From: Typha latifolia
Taxonomy: Eukaryota; Streptophyta; Magnoliopsida; Poales; Typhaceae
NCBI GenBank assembly: GCA_019914945.1
Contig: CM034110.1
Coordinates: 5,287,808-5,351,807, forward strand
Reading direction: 5' to 3'
Length of the DNA: 64,000 nt
The notes under the pieces were generated by a model. It saw nothing but the letters and a program-made list of their open reading frames with translations, was not told the DNA's origin and searched no databases. The translations under genes and the position numbers were made by a program. Every line of letters starts with the position of its first letter. The stretch's first letter is position 1. Positions 24,605 to 37,420 of the stretch are shown here, piece after piece.

Positions 24605-27600
24605 ATGCCGGTGATCAACTCCGCCTTCCATCCTCCTCCCTTCCTCTCCTTCGACGACGACGACGACAACGATTTCGGAGACTTCGAGTTCGCCTCGAAT
24701 CCCCTCCAGTCTCGATCCAAACCCCAGGAAGACGACAACTGGGGGGAGTTCGTCTCTAGCCCAGTCGCTCCGAAGTGGGAGAAGCCGAAGGGAGCGATAC
24801 CTCTCTCGATCTTTGGCGAAGAGGAGGTAGAAGAGGAAGAGCCGCGAGATCTCGTGCCTCCGTCTCTTGCAGGAGGTGGGATCTCTTCTACCCCTTCTTT
24901 GGGCACGGCGGGTGGTAATGGCGGGATTGGATCTGGGGGTCTTAGGGATCTGATCGTTAACCTTTACGACGAGGCAAGTTCTTCTACTGATGCTGGTGGT
25001 GGAATGAATAATGATTTCGATGATGATTCTTGGGAATTTAAGGATGCGTTCTCGCCGACTGCGGAAAATAAGGTAATCTTTCTCGGTGATTTGATTCGTT
25101 GGGTTGACCTTTCTGTGGTTCATCATGTTAATTTCGTATGATTTATTGAAGCTGATGAAGGAAATAATGCATCTTGCGATCGATGTTGAATTGTTGCTGA
25201 TTTGCGCACCTTATCTTTTCATCCTATTCTCTAATCTTTCTACGAAATTTGATAGTTCACGCTTGTTGGTTTCCGTGCTTGCACTTTTAATGGGGGTTAT
25301 TTTGTTCTTTTTGTTAATAATATGAGGGATTTTCGCATGTATACCCCTCTGAGACATTCATTTATATTTCTACATCTCTATATTCAATATTACGTTTATA
25401 CCTCTCCATATAATTTGAGATGAGTATCGGGAATTCAGGGATGTGTTGATTCATTTTGCAAAATTTTATAGGTAGCATCTTTTGGTTGTTTTGTTAATAA
25501 TTTGATGTCAAATTGATTACTCGCAGTTTTTTTCCGTTTTCTTTCCTTTTTTTCTTAATTTTATCATATGCCTTTTCTTTGAAGGTCATTGGCAACGGGT
25601 TGGATCATAAAGCTGCTGATGAGAAGGATCTTGTTGATGTAAATGGCAATAATGAGGCCTTGAATGGGTTGAACTTTTATTTGCTTGCTGCTCCTCGTAA
25701 TGATACAGCCTCTGAAACTTCTGAGCTAAAACCTGTTGGTAATGATAATGGATTGCATCTCATTCTCGAGAATAGGGATGGAAGTGCAGAGGAAGAGAGC
25801 TGGGATTTCAAGGATGCCTTCTCACCTACTGCAGGCAATAAGGTGACATTGATTTTGGGTTATACTATCCTCTGATATTTTTATCAGGTTATGATATGGC
25901 TAATTTTATATGAGGTATCTGATAAATTTGATATTTCATGTTGTAATTTCTATTGGTATCCATGCTTGCATTTATAATGCTGCTCTTGTTTTATTGATAA
26001 TCATGATGTCAGATTGGTATCTTAGCAGTTGATTTCTTTTTCACTTTCTCAATGTTCCCTTGTTTTGAAGGTTGTTGGCAATGGTTTGGTGCATGAAGCT
26101 ACTAAGAAGCAAGGTCATGTTCAAGTAAATGGTCAACATGAGGGAATCCTAAATGGGTCGAACTTTCTCTCCATGTCTGCTCCTCATAATGATATGATCT
26201 CTGACACATATCAGCAAGGACACGTCACTACTGAAAATGGACTGCATCCCAATTTTGAGAATTGGGTCAGAAATGTGGAGGATGAGAACTGGGGATTCAA
26301 GGATGCATTCTCAGAAAATGGAGTCATAATGACGTCTCAGGGACTACAGGTGATCTTTTAACTTGTTCCTTGAGTTAGCATAGGCTTTTCTTACCATTCA
26401 CATTCTGAAAGATGCATTTCTGTTTTTTTGCAATGAAGAACAGAAGACCTCAGACACTAAAGCCGAACTGCTCACACCCTCCACTGGAATTCAGGTTGGT
26501 TAGTTATTGATAAGCATTAATAGAGTGATGACTATCATACAAAATGCAGATCCCTTTGGTCTATACTTTATGTGCTATTTCCGTCATTATGTACGCTGCA
26601 CTTTTATGATTTAAATAGACTACTGCCCTTATGAACTTGTATCACCATTACTACTTTGATTTAAAAATTAATGGGAAATGTGTGTACTGTTACATCTTAC
26701 AAATTATGAAATTTAGATGACCGATGAGGTTTTTAGTTTTATGTTGCAAAGAAGAATAATGAAATGAAGAAAGGAATGAAGTTCAACTCAGTAAGAAAAG
26801 GTGGGACATCAAGAAAAGAGGTTTAAATGCATGGATGGCCGTGCCGGCGGCATACCGGCACATGGCACGAGGGGTGCCACACGGCATCCCTCCTAATAGT
26901 TCTACCGCTCACCGTCGAGCTACCCATTGCCAATCGCCGTTGCCGTTGCCCGAGCACGTCGGGTGCCCTAGTGGCGACGGCAAGTGAGCGGTGAGCGGCG
27001 GTCGGCAACGACAAAGGTGAGTATCTCTTTTTTTTTTTTCTTCTCCTCTTACGGCACGGCCATCGTTGTTTAAATGATCAATGAAATGAATAATATCATG
27101 GCTTTATCCTGATTAGCTAACTGCCTTTGGCATCTTTGCCATATTCTAGTATATAGGTTGGCATGAAATTCAAACTTGTTGCAAATATAGCTAGGTTTGC
27201 AAATTTTTAATGGTTTAGTATGGTTCTCGGTAGAAATGCATGAACTTACCTTTATATATATATATAGTTTTAACTATATATTTTTTTTGGCGGTTCATTT
27301 TTGAACCACCATGATTTCTGGGAATCTATCTAAGCATGCATCTAGCTCTTGGGTGTTAGGTGGCAATTGGTCCCTTGTTCGCCTGTCTGCCATTTGCATT
27401 TTTAGAACCTTGCTCGGTAGAGAATACTTCTAGATGATGGGGCTTGCTAGAGTTTCATAAAGGTAAGGATAAAAAAGAACTGCAGGATGTAATCATGAAA
27501 GTGATGCTACACAGTCTCTATAATCAGCAAACTGTTTTATATTGGTGTAGAGATTTTGCCAACATTGTCTAACGTGTCTATTAGCAAGATTGGTAGATCA

Positions 27601-28284
27601 TGTTACAAAGAAGATGTTTACTAATGCCATAAATTCGTACCTAGAGATTTCCTACCATTCAATGAGCATGCACATTGTTACATCTATTATTAACAAGCAA
27701 GTTAAGGTGACCTGGTGTGACATTTTAACTTGCTAATCAGATGACTGTTGCACTTCCAAAGGGCTGGAAGGATTCTTGTCTATTAGCTCTGCTAGACATT
27801 GTGTTTCCTTGATTTGATAGTAATGTGAGTAATAATTTATTGGATATTGCGTCTCCTTGTAGATATCCTTTGCTGGCAGAGGTGTGATTTAATGACAACT
27901 AAGACATGCTTTATTGTAATAATATTATTAAGCCGTACCAACTATTCTTTACCTGACCTTTTATAGAAGTTACTTTTCTTTCTGCAATTTTCCTGGTGAG
28001 ATTTTGTTTTCATGATGTTGGTCTGCAATATTAAATCCAGTTATCCACCATCACCAGATAGGTGTTATTGGAGATTGTCTTCACAATATTTCAAAATTCT
28101 AAGCCAGTCATCATCAATGATGTGTTAATCACTGTTAAAACTCTTTGAACATTAGACCATTCAATATGCATTCAAAGATTGAAATTTTGATTTGAATTTA
28201 CAAAGAAAGGTGATAACAAGCTAAAGAGCTAAATAGACTTAAATCCATAGGACACCATAGAAAACTAACATGCAGGAAAAGCTG

Positions 28285-28322
<38 letters not shown>

Positions 28323-30165
28323 TTTGAATTGAGTCTCAAATTATAGGAAAACACTTCATTCTCATGAGAAATCATCTTTTCTCCAATTGTCTAGATCACG
28401 AATTTGGGCCAACTTCTTACAAGTTGAGAGACATCAACCTTGTGGTTTCTTCTTCTGTTGTGTTACAAGTTAATCTTCCTCTTGAGTTATGTGGAACATT
28501 TGGCAATTTATTTTTTCGTGTGGAGAGCATCTTCACAGTAGTATTTCATCAGAAACATGACACCCTGTTGTAGAATTGGGACAGTTGACCCTCACCTCAA
28601 CTTTAAGGATGGAATTCTTTAGAATGTGGAATGTGATCTGCAAAATGTCATACTTCCGAACTTAAGAGCTTATGTGTCAAGCAATGCAAACTCAATATCT
28701 TCAATTATCCTTGTGAGAACTTGGTATGACTTCTTGGTGCACACGAAAAGTTACTGTTTTCAGTTATAGGCGTTTAGACCTTGTAGATCACATACAGCGA
28801 ACTAGGCTGGATTTCCCAATCTTCTGCATGAAACTATGAAAGTGTGGATTTTCATTCACTCATATGTGAGGTATAACCATAAGAATTTTGTTTGAAGAAG
28901 GGGTTATTTTTAGTTCAAGTGCTCTATTTGAGTGAATTAAAGTGAACTTCTGTGGAATTGGTTTTTGAAAGGCTGTCATAATTCTTGAATTAAGCAACCT
29001 GTGCAAAACACTTAGCAAATATCTCAGTTTTGTCTACTTAAAATTGTGCGACACAGCAATTTTCTGATGTGAGCTTGTTGTCGGCATGGAGAAAGAAAGT
29101 GGACAAGCTTGGCTCCTCACTCAAGTGGCATTGGATAGAACACTTTATTTTTCTACGACAAGCTCGATGTTAATGTAGTATCTAAGATCTAACTTGTGTA
29201 GTGCAGGTGGAAAGTTTTTCAAGTTCATCAGTTGAACCTTTTGAACACACCACATCAGTACTACATATCAGGGAATTAGTATCCAAAGAGGAACAGCATG
29301 CTTATGTTGCTGCATGGTCCAGTATGGTTTTGGCCTGTGCTGAAGAGTTGCAGCATGGTGCAATGATTTGGACAGAATCAATTCGTGTGAACGCATCTTC
29401 ACAAATATTATCTCGAGGTACATCATTGAATTATCTGAATTTTAGTTATTCGAAGTTCCAAACACAACTTCTGGATAATTGCCTTAACTGAAGGTGGAAA
29501 ATACTTTTCATGGCCTAGTTGTATTAATGTATAATTGTATATTTGTCCTATCAATTTTCTGCATCTTGCAGGGGAAGATATTCTTGACATCCTAACATTT
29601 CTGTATGCCCTGCAGGGGAGCAATATTTTCTTGCCCTTGGGGAGATTTACAGAGTTGCTGAAATTTTACGAGTCTCATCGGAACTCTTTAAACCTTGGGT
29701 ACTATCAGATCATGGGAAATGGAATGAAATGCAAACTTGTTTTAAAAAATGTGCTGAAGTATGGGCCATTGGTCTGGAGATAGCTCTTAAAAGGATTTGC
29801 AGTAGTGATGCTGAACATAAAGCTCCAGCTAAAGTGCTTCTTGGATCAATCAAGATGATTCATGAACTTGACATTGATCATCTTCAAAGCCATGTCTTTG
29901 TTGACGAGAAGATATTCTGCAGAATATCCCTGCTGCCTATGCCAGTTTTGCCAGGTACTCTCAGAACATATAATTTAGTAACGTTTAGTTTCACAATATT
30001 GTTCTTATATATCCCTTCAATGGTTAACTAATTTCTTAGTCACTTTAAGCAGACATGAAATTTGTGGTTTGGAACGGAGAACATTATTGTGTAAAGCTTG
30101 CCAACTTCTGGTCCAACCGGATATCTCATGAACCTCCTCAGTTGCCTTGGACACATCATGGTTAG
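24605..30165 (+). CDS. Aftiphilin/gamma-synergin-like clathrin-adaptor accessory protein
   Basis: Seven exons: 24605-25072, 25585-25842, 26071-26349, 26444-26494, 29207-29417, 29616-29954 and 30053-30165. Phases close over 1719 bases, giving 572 aa and ending THHG-stop. Exon 1 has an acidic stretch with DFGDFEFA and DNWGEFV, resembling the short Phe/Trp motifs that bind the ear domains of AP-1/GGA adaptors. A WxFKDAFS motif is then repeated three times (SWEFKDAFSPT, SWDFKDAFSPT, NWGFKDAFSEN), because exons 2 and 3 are duplicates. The C-terminal half (EEQHAYVAAWSSMVLACAEE, GEIYRVAEILRVSSELFKPW, KFVVWNGEHYCVKLANFW) is the conserved part of the plant gamma-synergin-like family. The role in clathrin-coated vesicle traffic is inferred from the family. 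Start: the ATG before PVINSAFHPPP. The small exon 4 is the least certain, although its phase fits. Confidence 0.82.
26830..27068. mobile_element. hAT-like MITE, 239 bp, with perfect 8-bp target duplication
   Basis: It is flanked by TTTAAATG on both sides (26822-26829 and 27069-27076). The left end is CATGGATGGCCGTGCCG; the right end, read on the minus strand, is CAACGATGGCCGTGCCG, 15 of 17 matching. The inside is GC-rich and related to the element at 11000-11400. It lies in intron 4 of the synergin-like gene and carries no coding capacity. Confidence 0.85.
28286..28320. repeat. (AT)n microsatellite
   Basis: An uninterrupted AT dinucleotide run within intron 4 of the synergin-like gene. Confidence 0.95.
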
Positions 30166-30909
30166 TTTTCAAGAGGACAGAAGCAGTTCCTTTTAATATC
30201 TAGAGTATGATTCTTTTTTGGATAGTATGGTCTTTTGGCTAATTTAGGCTAAAACACCGAGGAGATGTTCCAATTTGAAGGCATCAGCACCTATCTGGAG
30301 CTATCCATCTTAAGTGCATTGTTGAGGTCTAGGAAATGCTCAAGTTTACAGCAGGCTATTAATCCGCTTTTGCTGATTCATTGTCTATGTCATTTGTTTG
30401 TAAATAACTAATTTTTTACTTGTGTAAAACACTGTATAAACTATCCATTTGTTGGACATTGATTTTGACACGAAATGCATGTCAAAAATCCAGGCTAGCA
30501 ACTTATGTTTGTTCTGAGTGTTATCTGGAGGGAAGTAATAAGTATTTACAATGATGGTTTCTTATTTTTAGTTATATTAAAAGGGATTATTATTATTATT
30601 TACCAATGACCTTTTTATTTTATTTTATATAATGACCCTTCAATTTTAGTTTTTGGTATATAAAAATCTTCAAATGGAAGAGATCAAGTGAGGTATTTTT
30701 GATCTAAAAATAAAGCAATCCAACCACTAAAAATATCTTCTTTTGGTCAAGCATATATAATTGTGTAACTTTAGGACAAAAGAAGGAAAGGAAACTGAAA
30801 GCCAAAATGTTTTGGCCATTTACAATGTTAACATTCGAGATGAACTTTGCTTCTCTTCATGACGTAGACAGCAGATACAACTAGAATATAATCTAAACAA
30901 AATTTTCCT
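30166..30909. other. Convergent 3' intergenic region
   Basis: About 0.75 kb between the stop of the synergin-like gene and the end of the exonuclease pseudogene, which face each other. It is AT-rich with ATT repeats near 30588-30600. No gene was found. Confidence 0.6.
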
Positions 30910-33796
30910 TCATGTTGAAGGAGACAACTCAACTTTTAAGTTCATTATTCTAGTATCCAGGCACCAACACTTGTAACTAGAAACAGACATTTCAAGTAGA
31001 TCATCAGTTGACATCTTCTCCAGTTCTTTCGTTCTTGTGGGGTCAAAACTATTTATTTTGTTCATATAATCGGTCTCATTGCTTGTTCTTGAAGGCGAAG
31101 ATCTATCCTCCTGGTGTATCTGAGATCACATTCTTTTGTAAAGCCTCAGTGCTGCAACGCAATCTTCAGAAGGGTCATGAACACCCGTTCGGATCTCATA
31201 TACCTGGAAAAATTTTAAAAGGATACCATCAAAGAGCTTCCACACTCAAGTTTGCCACATGGGGATTTTCCTTGATATCCCTATTGAGAACATTCAATCT
31301 GCCAGGAAACAGAGTATCATATAATGGAGAAACTACAGACCTTCAGGTAAATAAATCTGCTCCAATATGAAGGAAAATAGCATCAACAACAAGATACTAT
31401 TATATTGCTCCAATATAGTAAACAAGCAAGAAAAAAAAAAAAAATTTAAATATTATTTCTCATGTCTCATGCTTGTACACTTACTAGTTCCATGGATACT
31501 ATGCAGATAGGATCTATATCTATTGATACAGTAGAGAGGGAGGGAGGGAGATATAAGATAACTTAATGTTAGATTGGTACAATGATAAAAGTTAGAAGGT
31601 ATCTTTTTTGCAAAACATAGATAGAAAGAAGTATTTCTTGTTGCAAACAATTGATGCTGGTTGTTAAAGGAAAAACTATTGTGAATGTCACTTGCCCCAA
31701 ATATGTCCCAGTTAGGTACTTGAGAGAATAACTGATCAGATTTGTTCTCATCAATGGACGGTACTTTGCTGTATTCCTGTGTATAGAACAAAGAATTAAG
31801 ATACAGAGTTACAGGCAAAATCATATCGTCTCCTATAAATTCAACATTTCTTCAGTGATAGTGATTTATTAAGAATATTGTCAGTTAACCTGATCAAGTG
31901 CTTGGGATAATCCATTTTCAGACAATCTAGATCATGACATAAATCATGGCCAACAAGAATTCTGGCTTTTCCACCTTCCAGGCGAGCCCTCCATAGTGAT
32001 TCTCCATTGTACAATATCTTCTCAACTTTCTTTCTTTGTTACTTCCATCAGAGGCGTGGCATCTACCAAATGATCTTCTATTATACCAGTTAGTTCATAT
32101 CTGGACAGTTGAGATCCGAATTTTATCTAAGAATCATAATAAATGTACCCAATGCTATTTATTCGTTTAATACTATGTATACCTGTAATTGGTGACAGGG
32201 AGGAGAGGCTTCACATAAGAATGCAAGATTACTTCTTCATTTTCATCAATTAAGCACACGCGTGCATAAAGATCAAGGGAAGTCCATAGCAATCACTTGA
32301 GTAAATTGGTCATTATCAATATCCATACTCAAGTTGGATATTTCTGTTTCAGGCTGCACATATTTGTTCACAAAAACTCCATCACGATTAATGGCATAAT
32401 AACATACCGGAAATAACATCAGCTGAGCAAATATTTTTGCACATTGCCCTTTTAGTAGAGGACCCAAAAAATGATGCCAATAAACCAGCCAAATAATGAC
32501 AGACATAAATGATGTTAGATATGCATGCATAATTCTAGTTACAAGAAACTTACTCTCACTATGTTCTTTGGAGTTGAAGGTTTAAAATCTAGACTCTTCA
32601 CTGGATAGAATATCTATTATCCAGATACATTAAATTGGATACACCAAATTATAGCTACGAAATGGCATCGAATTAGTACCTGTAAGATGTTCCCCCCACT
32701 GACTCTAATAACTTGCAATGCTTTTTGCACACCCCACATTTGGGGTCATGAAACGAGTGATGTGATATTCTCATATGATCAATAAGATGTTCCTTTTTCT
32801 TGTATTGCTTGTAGCATGCTGAGCATTTGTGCCTGCTGACAGTTTAGAATTTCTAAGAAACTATATGGACAAGGACTGTTTCAATACCAAGAAAAAGAAG
32901 AAACTCATATACAACTTTGTCAAGAAATAAAGTAGGAACTGAAACTTATGCACTACAGGATATTGGATTTGGACTTCGAGATAAAGGAGTTATATAACAG
33001 ATCACTGCTTTGTATATAACTCATTAGAGAAGTATACATGAATGAAATACTAGATAATGGAGAAGTAGGAAAAAAAATGTAAACAGAAGTAAAGTACAAA
33101 GTATGACCTGAAGTAATTAACAAATCCAAGTCACAAATTGCATAAAAACTAGATATTTCAATCTAAGGAGAAATAAAATCAAAGCCTGCATAAACATCAT
33201 GCCAATGTAATAATAAATACCATTGACTGAGATATATTATAATTAGTATAAGAGTAGATAGCAACCAATTACTCATAATTAAACATTCTATGTATTTTCT
33301 TCTTCAGAATTCAAAATATCAGTTATAGTTTGGGGTGGCTTAAGACATTTCCAAAAGCCCATAACAAATTCTTCAAAGGATTACATATATCACTCAAACT
33401 ACTCCACTAATGTTTTCAGAATTCTCTTGTTTAATCCCATTAGAAACAAATAATGGACTAGAAAAATCTTTCCCTTTGTTTGCAATGGAATTAGTACACA
33501 GATTAATTCATACATATATACTAACCGAACATCTTAAAATGTCCAGCCATATGATTAGATCATTAAACAGTTAGCCGTTAACCAACCAAGAAATAACCAT
33601 TAGATACATGTGATTGAGAAGAAAAATTACGTATTTTCAAAATTAAGTACAAATTCCAGATTCGAACTAAGAGTTAAATCTCGCAATGCCATCTGAGAAG
33701 ATTTTCTGAGAGTAAAATGTGCTGCAATTTTATATTCCTAGCATTAATGAGGCACCTCTGCGAACCCTCGCCGCACCGAGCATCGACTGGCATCAT
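30910..33796 (-). pseudogene. Broken REX4/AEN-like DEDDh 3'-5' exonuclease with N-terminal zinc fingers
   Basis: Exons can be traced on the minus strand: 33756-33796 (MMPVDARCGEGSQ), 32680-32832 (RHKCSACYKQYKKKEHLIDH, a C2H2-like finger, then CGVCKKHCKLLES), about 32184-32463, 31890-32100, 31696-31776 and 30910-31203. Family hallmarks remain: QVIAMD, LYARVCLIDENEEVI, LVGHDLCHDLDCL, TAKYRPLMRTNLISYSLKYL, GVHDPSEDC and a C-terminal SSYKCWCLD. Lesions: one extra G in a G run near 32703 shifts frame before GEHLTG; the next acceptor reads GG instead of AG; a deletion after IAMD removes the Glu of the D-x-E motif; a frameshift follows near 32030; and TGA at 31126-31128 interrupts a frame that otherwise stays open for 71 more codons. 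The intact family degrades RNA or DNA 3'-5', but this copy should not. Confidence 0.85.
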
Positions 33797-33826
33797 CTTT
33801 GCAGAGCTCTTTCTCTCACTCCCAAG

Positions 33827-33844
33827 AACCCTAAACCCTAAAAA
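33827..33844. promoter_or_regulatory. Tandem telo-box-like sequence upstream of the exonuclease pseudogene
   Basis: AACCCTAAACCCTAAA lies about 30 bases upstream of the first ATG of the exonuclease pseudogene, in its presumed leader. Such telomere-like motifs mark many plant promoters and leaders. Any activity is unproven. Confidence 0.35.
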
Positions 33845-34279
33845 TAGAAAGAATTCTCTAGTCCCATCGGCAATATAAGATATCCGATTCGATAATCAAG
33901 AGTAACTTGACCCGATAATCCCACTAAATTCTGCATTTGGGTCTAACGAGTTTCATGTTTGCAAACTGTTTCCTCCTTTAGATCCATTTTATTTATTAAA
34001 CGTTATGTGTTTATTATAGCTTTCTTTTTTATGATTATTTTTTTCCTACAGAAAGTTCATTACGAAACAATGATCCAAATTACCTCTGCTCGTTACGGTA
34101 GGAATAACAACTATACAAGTATCACAAAATTTTATCATTCAGTAGTTTGAGAGTTTGTATAGAAGTTACTGTAAATACTATTATCCCCCATAACCTCACA
34201 TCATCTAAGATATAGAGATAAAAAAAAGTGGAAAGTATTATATTTCCACACAACAACCTAAAAACTAAATTCATGCCTC

Positions 34280-37200
34280 CGCTACCAAAAAGAAACGCTA
34301 TGGCTTTCCAACATCAAGTCTAGGATCACACTACTTTGATTCAATCTCCTACCATACACCGGAGTCTTTGCTTTTTCCTGGTTCTCCATTCCTACCAGTT
34401 CCTACCCACAGATATAAAGACGGAATTAGTATAGTGGAAGAGATCAACAAGTTGCTTATGAGTCAGCTTTTGAACAATCTTATTATTTTGCTCCAACCAA
34501 GTACATCGATAGTGCGCCGCTATCCAAAGTCTTTAAGGCTCCGTTCACTTGTAGAATAAGATTAATTTTAGAATAAGTATTCTAATTTTTAATACTAGAA
34601 GGAGATAGCTAATTATTATCTTTCGCAACCCTATGTACTTATCACAAAATCTAGACATCCATCGGCTTCACAGGACTTCAAAATGACCTCACACCTCAGC
34701 TTTCTTAAGTATGTCATATTTACATTTTAAAAGGAGATGAATCACAGAAAAGTTAGTTGTATTTTGTTTCTCTAGGTTAATGTTTATTTAGCAAGATAAT
34801 CTCTGGTTAGCACCAAATTATTATGAGCCAACCAAATATATCTTTTATTCTTTAAAGGGATTCTCATCTTCCAAAAACCAAATATCACCCTAGATATTCT
34901 CCCACCATTATAAAGAAATTATATAGAGATTATACAGTAAAAATCTCGTTAGAGCTAAACCTCAATTTACTAACATCCTTCTTATTAATATTCAATAACT
35001 AAGCAACACTCAGCAACTACAACAACATCTGCTCTTCTTTCTATAAAAAACTCTTATTGAATTTTTTTTATATTTAATATCTCATTCCTCTCCATTCTAA
35101 ACCTCAACTATGAAACAGTTTGCATTCTAAGCAAGAGCATATAAATTGGGGAAAAGAGTGGGTACACAACATTCTCTCATTCTACAATTAGTCAAAAATC
35201 TTATATCAACCGCATTTCTCACTTTCTTAATAAATCGGTTTTAGAAGGACCAGCTTGCAAAACTCCTTTCTAGAAACGAGAAATTCTATTATTAATATTC
35301 AATCTAAAATTCATTTTCTTGATCTTGCTATAATATCTTTTGCAAACAATCTTAGCCCAAAGAACAATAATTTCTACTAATTTGTAAGTAAGGCAACATT
35401 AATATTTCCTCTAGATCTTCAGACCCTTTACAAACCCATTGCCAATTCATTAAGTAATAACCTTTGACATTCTCTCCTAAACTTTTCTAAAGGAATTTAA
35501 TGTGTAATGTTTAATCTGCTTAATCACCCAACTTGAAACATTAAAAAATGATAGATAGTATAGAGAAATGAAGCAGATAATTGAGTTCATCAAGGTCAAA
35601 CTTCTATCCAAGAAAAGTAATCTACACTTTCAGCCTGCTAATTTCTTTTCAATTTTCTCTATAACAAAAATGTATCTTGCTTCCTCAAATTTCTGTTATG
35701 CAAATGATGTTGGTGGTAACAATTGAATTTTCAAAGTCACAAAAATTCGATCAAAAATAATTAAATAAATTTACAGATTATAGAATTTAAAATTATTTAT
35801 AATCGAGTCTAGTATTGGACACTATGTCCTCAAGACCAATTTGTGCTCCATCAGTTGCTTCTAGAATAGTGAACGTCAGTCTCCCAAGACACAATGACTA
35901 CGTTGCACTCGAAAAGAAGCTACTATTTGAATACCCTGTCAAACTTGAATTGTGCAGTATTTTTTCTTAAATATAAACAAAAGACTCAACATACGAATGA
36001 ATGAATAAATTTTGTGTTTAACAAATGCGGACTGATAACCTACTTATATAACTAAATAGCCACATTGAAGGGATGGAAACAGTTGAGTCAATTGTTTACG
36101 AAAGAATGCACTACCTCGGGAATTAGGTAGTAGGGCGAATTTGTACAAGACAAAAAAAAATTTGTACTTAACCCACACGCAAGAACCTAGCTGAATTGAG
36201 CGACATACGTGTGTGAGAGTTAATCTACATAGTCTACAAAATAAGTATCTCTTTTAAGGTTTAAAGCTCATAAGAAGCTTGACACTTATATACCACACTA
36301 ACATTTCTCAAATATCTAATATGGTACTAAACTCACTTCTCTTTATTTTTCATTATCATGATACACACTTTACAGCCAATTTTTATTCACTTCTCTTCGT
36401 GAATTTAAATAAGTGAATATATAATATTAAAATACTCTTTGAGCTCTTTTAAGTTCACCATTAATCCATCATTAATAATGGGTGGACCCTACTTAATTTC
36501 AGCTCAAAGTTAATAAAATATCCATGTCAAATACATGATATTTCCAACAAAGGAAATCCCAGTTATTTAATTTGAAGCTTCTCTATTTTATAATTCAGCA
36601 TATTTGCATGCTTATCCTCAACACCATTAATACTTCCCAAATAAATTAATGAACCATTAGAATATAAAATATAAAAACCATCACTCACTAACAGCTTAAG
36701 CTTTTAGAGTAGTTGGTGAACTAATATAATATTAGAGCTAAAAGTCATGGGTTCAAATCTTGTCACGCCCATCGTTGCCTAAAAACTATAAAACTCCACA
36801 TATTTAAGTTAAATCCACTTATTAGACCTATCAAAATGACTCAGTCTATAAGTGACGGAGAGTGTTAGAATGTAAAATATAAAAAATATTATTCTCCATC
36901 AACTTAAGTTTTTAGAGTAGTTGGTAAGCTAATGTAAACTTTTATTAAAATTAATCCTTTATCCAGGTATAATTTCAAAGCAATAAATTAGGGATAAACT
37001 TTAGAACCAAAATTTCCTTATCATCAGCCTTGACAAAAACAAGTGTATAATCGGTATATTGAAGGTTGATAATCCTCCCATCATTAACTACATCTCCACT
37101 CAAACCAGCGAGCAAACCATGCTGCTTAGCCTCATTAGTAATTTTGTTTAACCCATCTGCCAAAATCACTAATAGAAAAGGAGCTAAGAGGTCTCTCTCT

Positions 37201-37420
37201 CTCAAACATTTTCTATACTTGAAATAGCTGCCCACAATACCATTAAAATTCATGGTGATGGAGCTTGAAATTACATTAGACTTCACCTATTCGTCCATCA
37301 ACTCTTGGAACCTTTCCCAATTAATAATTTCTCCAAATAATCCCAGCAAACGCTATCATACGACTTTTCAAGATAATACCTTCTTTTCCTCTATTTAACA
37401 TGATGTAGAACCTCATGCGT
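34280..37420 (-). mobile_element. Remnant of a LINE (non-LTR retrotransposon)
   Basis: On the minus strand, about 37310-37420 encodes THEVLHHVK and EKSYDSVCWDYLEKLL. The frame at 36975-37286 reads YFKYRKCLRERDLLAPFL, then NDGRIINLQYTDYTLVF. This is plant LINE reverse transcriptase, in which the catalytic YADD box has become YTDY. Further 3', about 34770-34930 reads GFWKMRIPLKNKRYIW, typical of the zf-RVT region. Several stops and frameshifts break it. The stretch 35700-36900 between the two parts contains other repeats, so continuity is inferred. Confidence 0.65.
36695..36940 (+). mobile_element. tRNA-derived SINE-like element with a partial tandem copy
   Basis: TTAGAGTAGTTGGTG (about 36705) resembles a pol III A box. 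GGTTCAAATCTTG (about 36750) resembles a B box at the usual spacing. About 200 bases later, TTAGAGTAGTTGGTAAGC recurs, with upstream AGAATGTAAAATATAAAAA also repeated, so a second truncated copy lies head to tail. The assignment rests on these boxes only. Confidence 0.4.

Larger units (their letters stand above)
26495..29206. other. Large intron 4 of the synergin-like gene
   Basis: A 2.7-kb intron with the MITE at 26830-27068, an (AT)n run at 28286-28320 and otherwise ordinary AT-rich sequence. I found no further exon that keeps phase. Confidence 0.6.

Noticed and set aside
24539..25126. A 195-codon frame on the minus strand
   Set aside because: It is the antisense of exon 1 of the synergin-like gene and exists because that exon is GC-rich; it has no domain of its own.
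29570..29615. Earlier acceptor (GCAG at 29569-29572) for exon 6 of the synergin-like gene
   Set aside because: Using it gives a frame (GEDILDILTF) that then runs out of the conserved GEIYRVAEIL frame; the second GCAG gives the family sequence.
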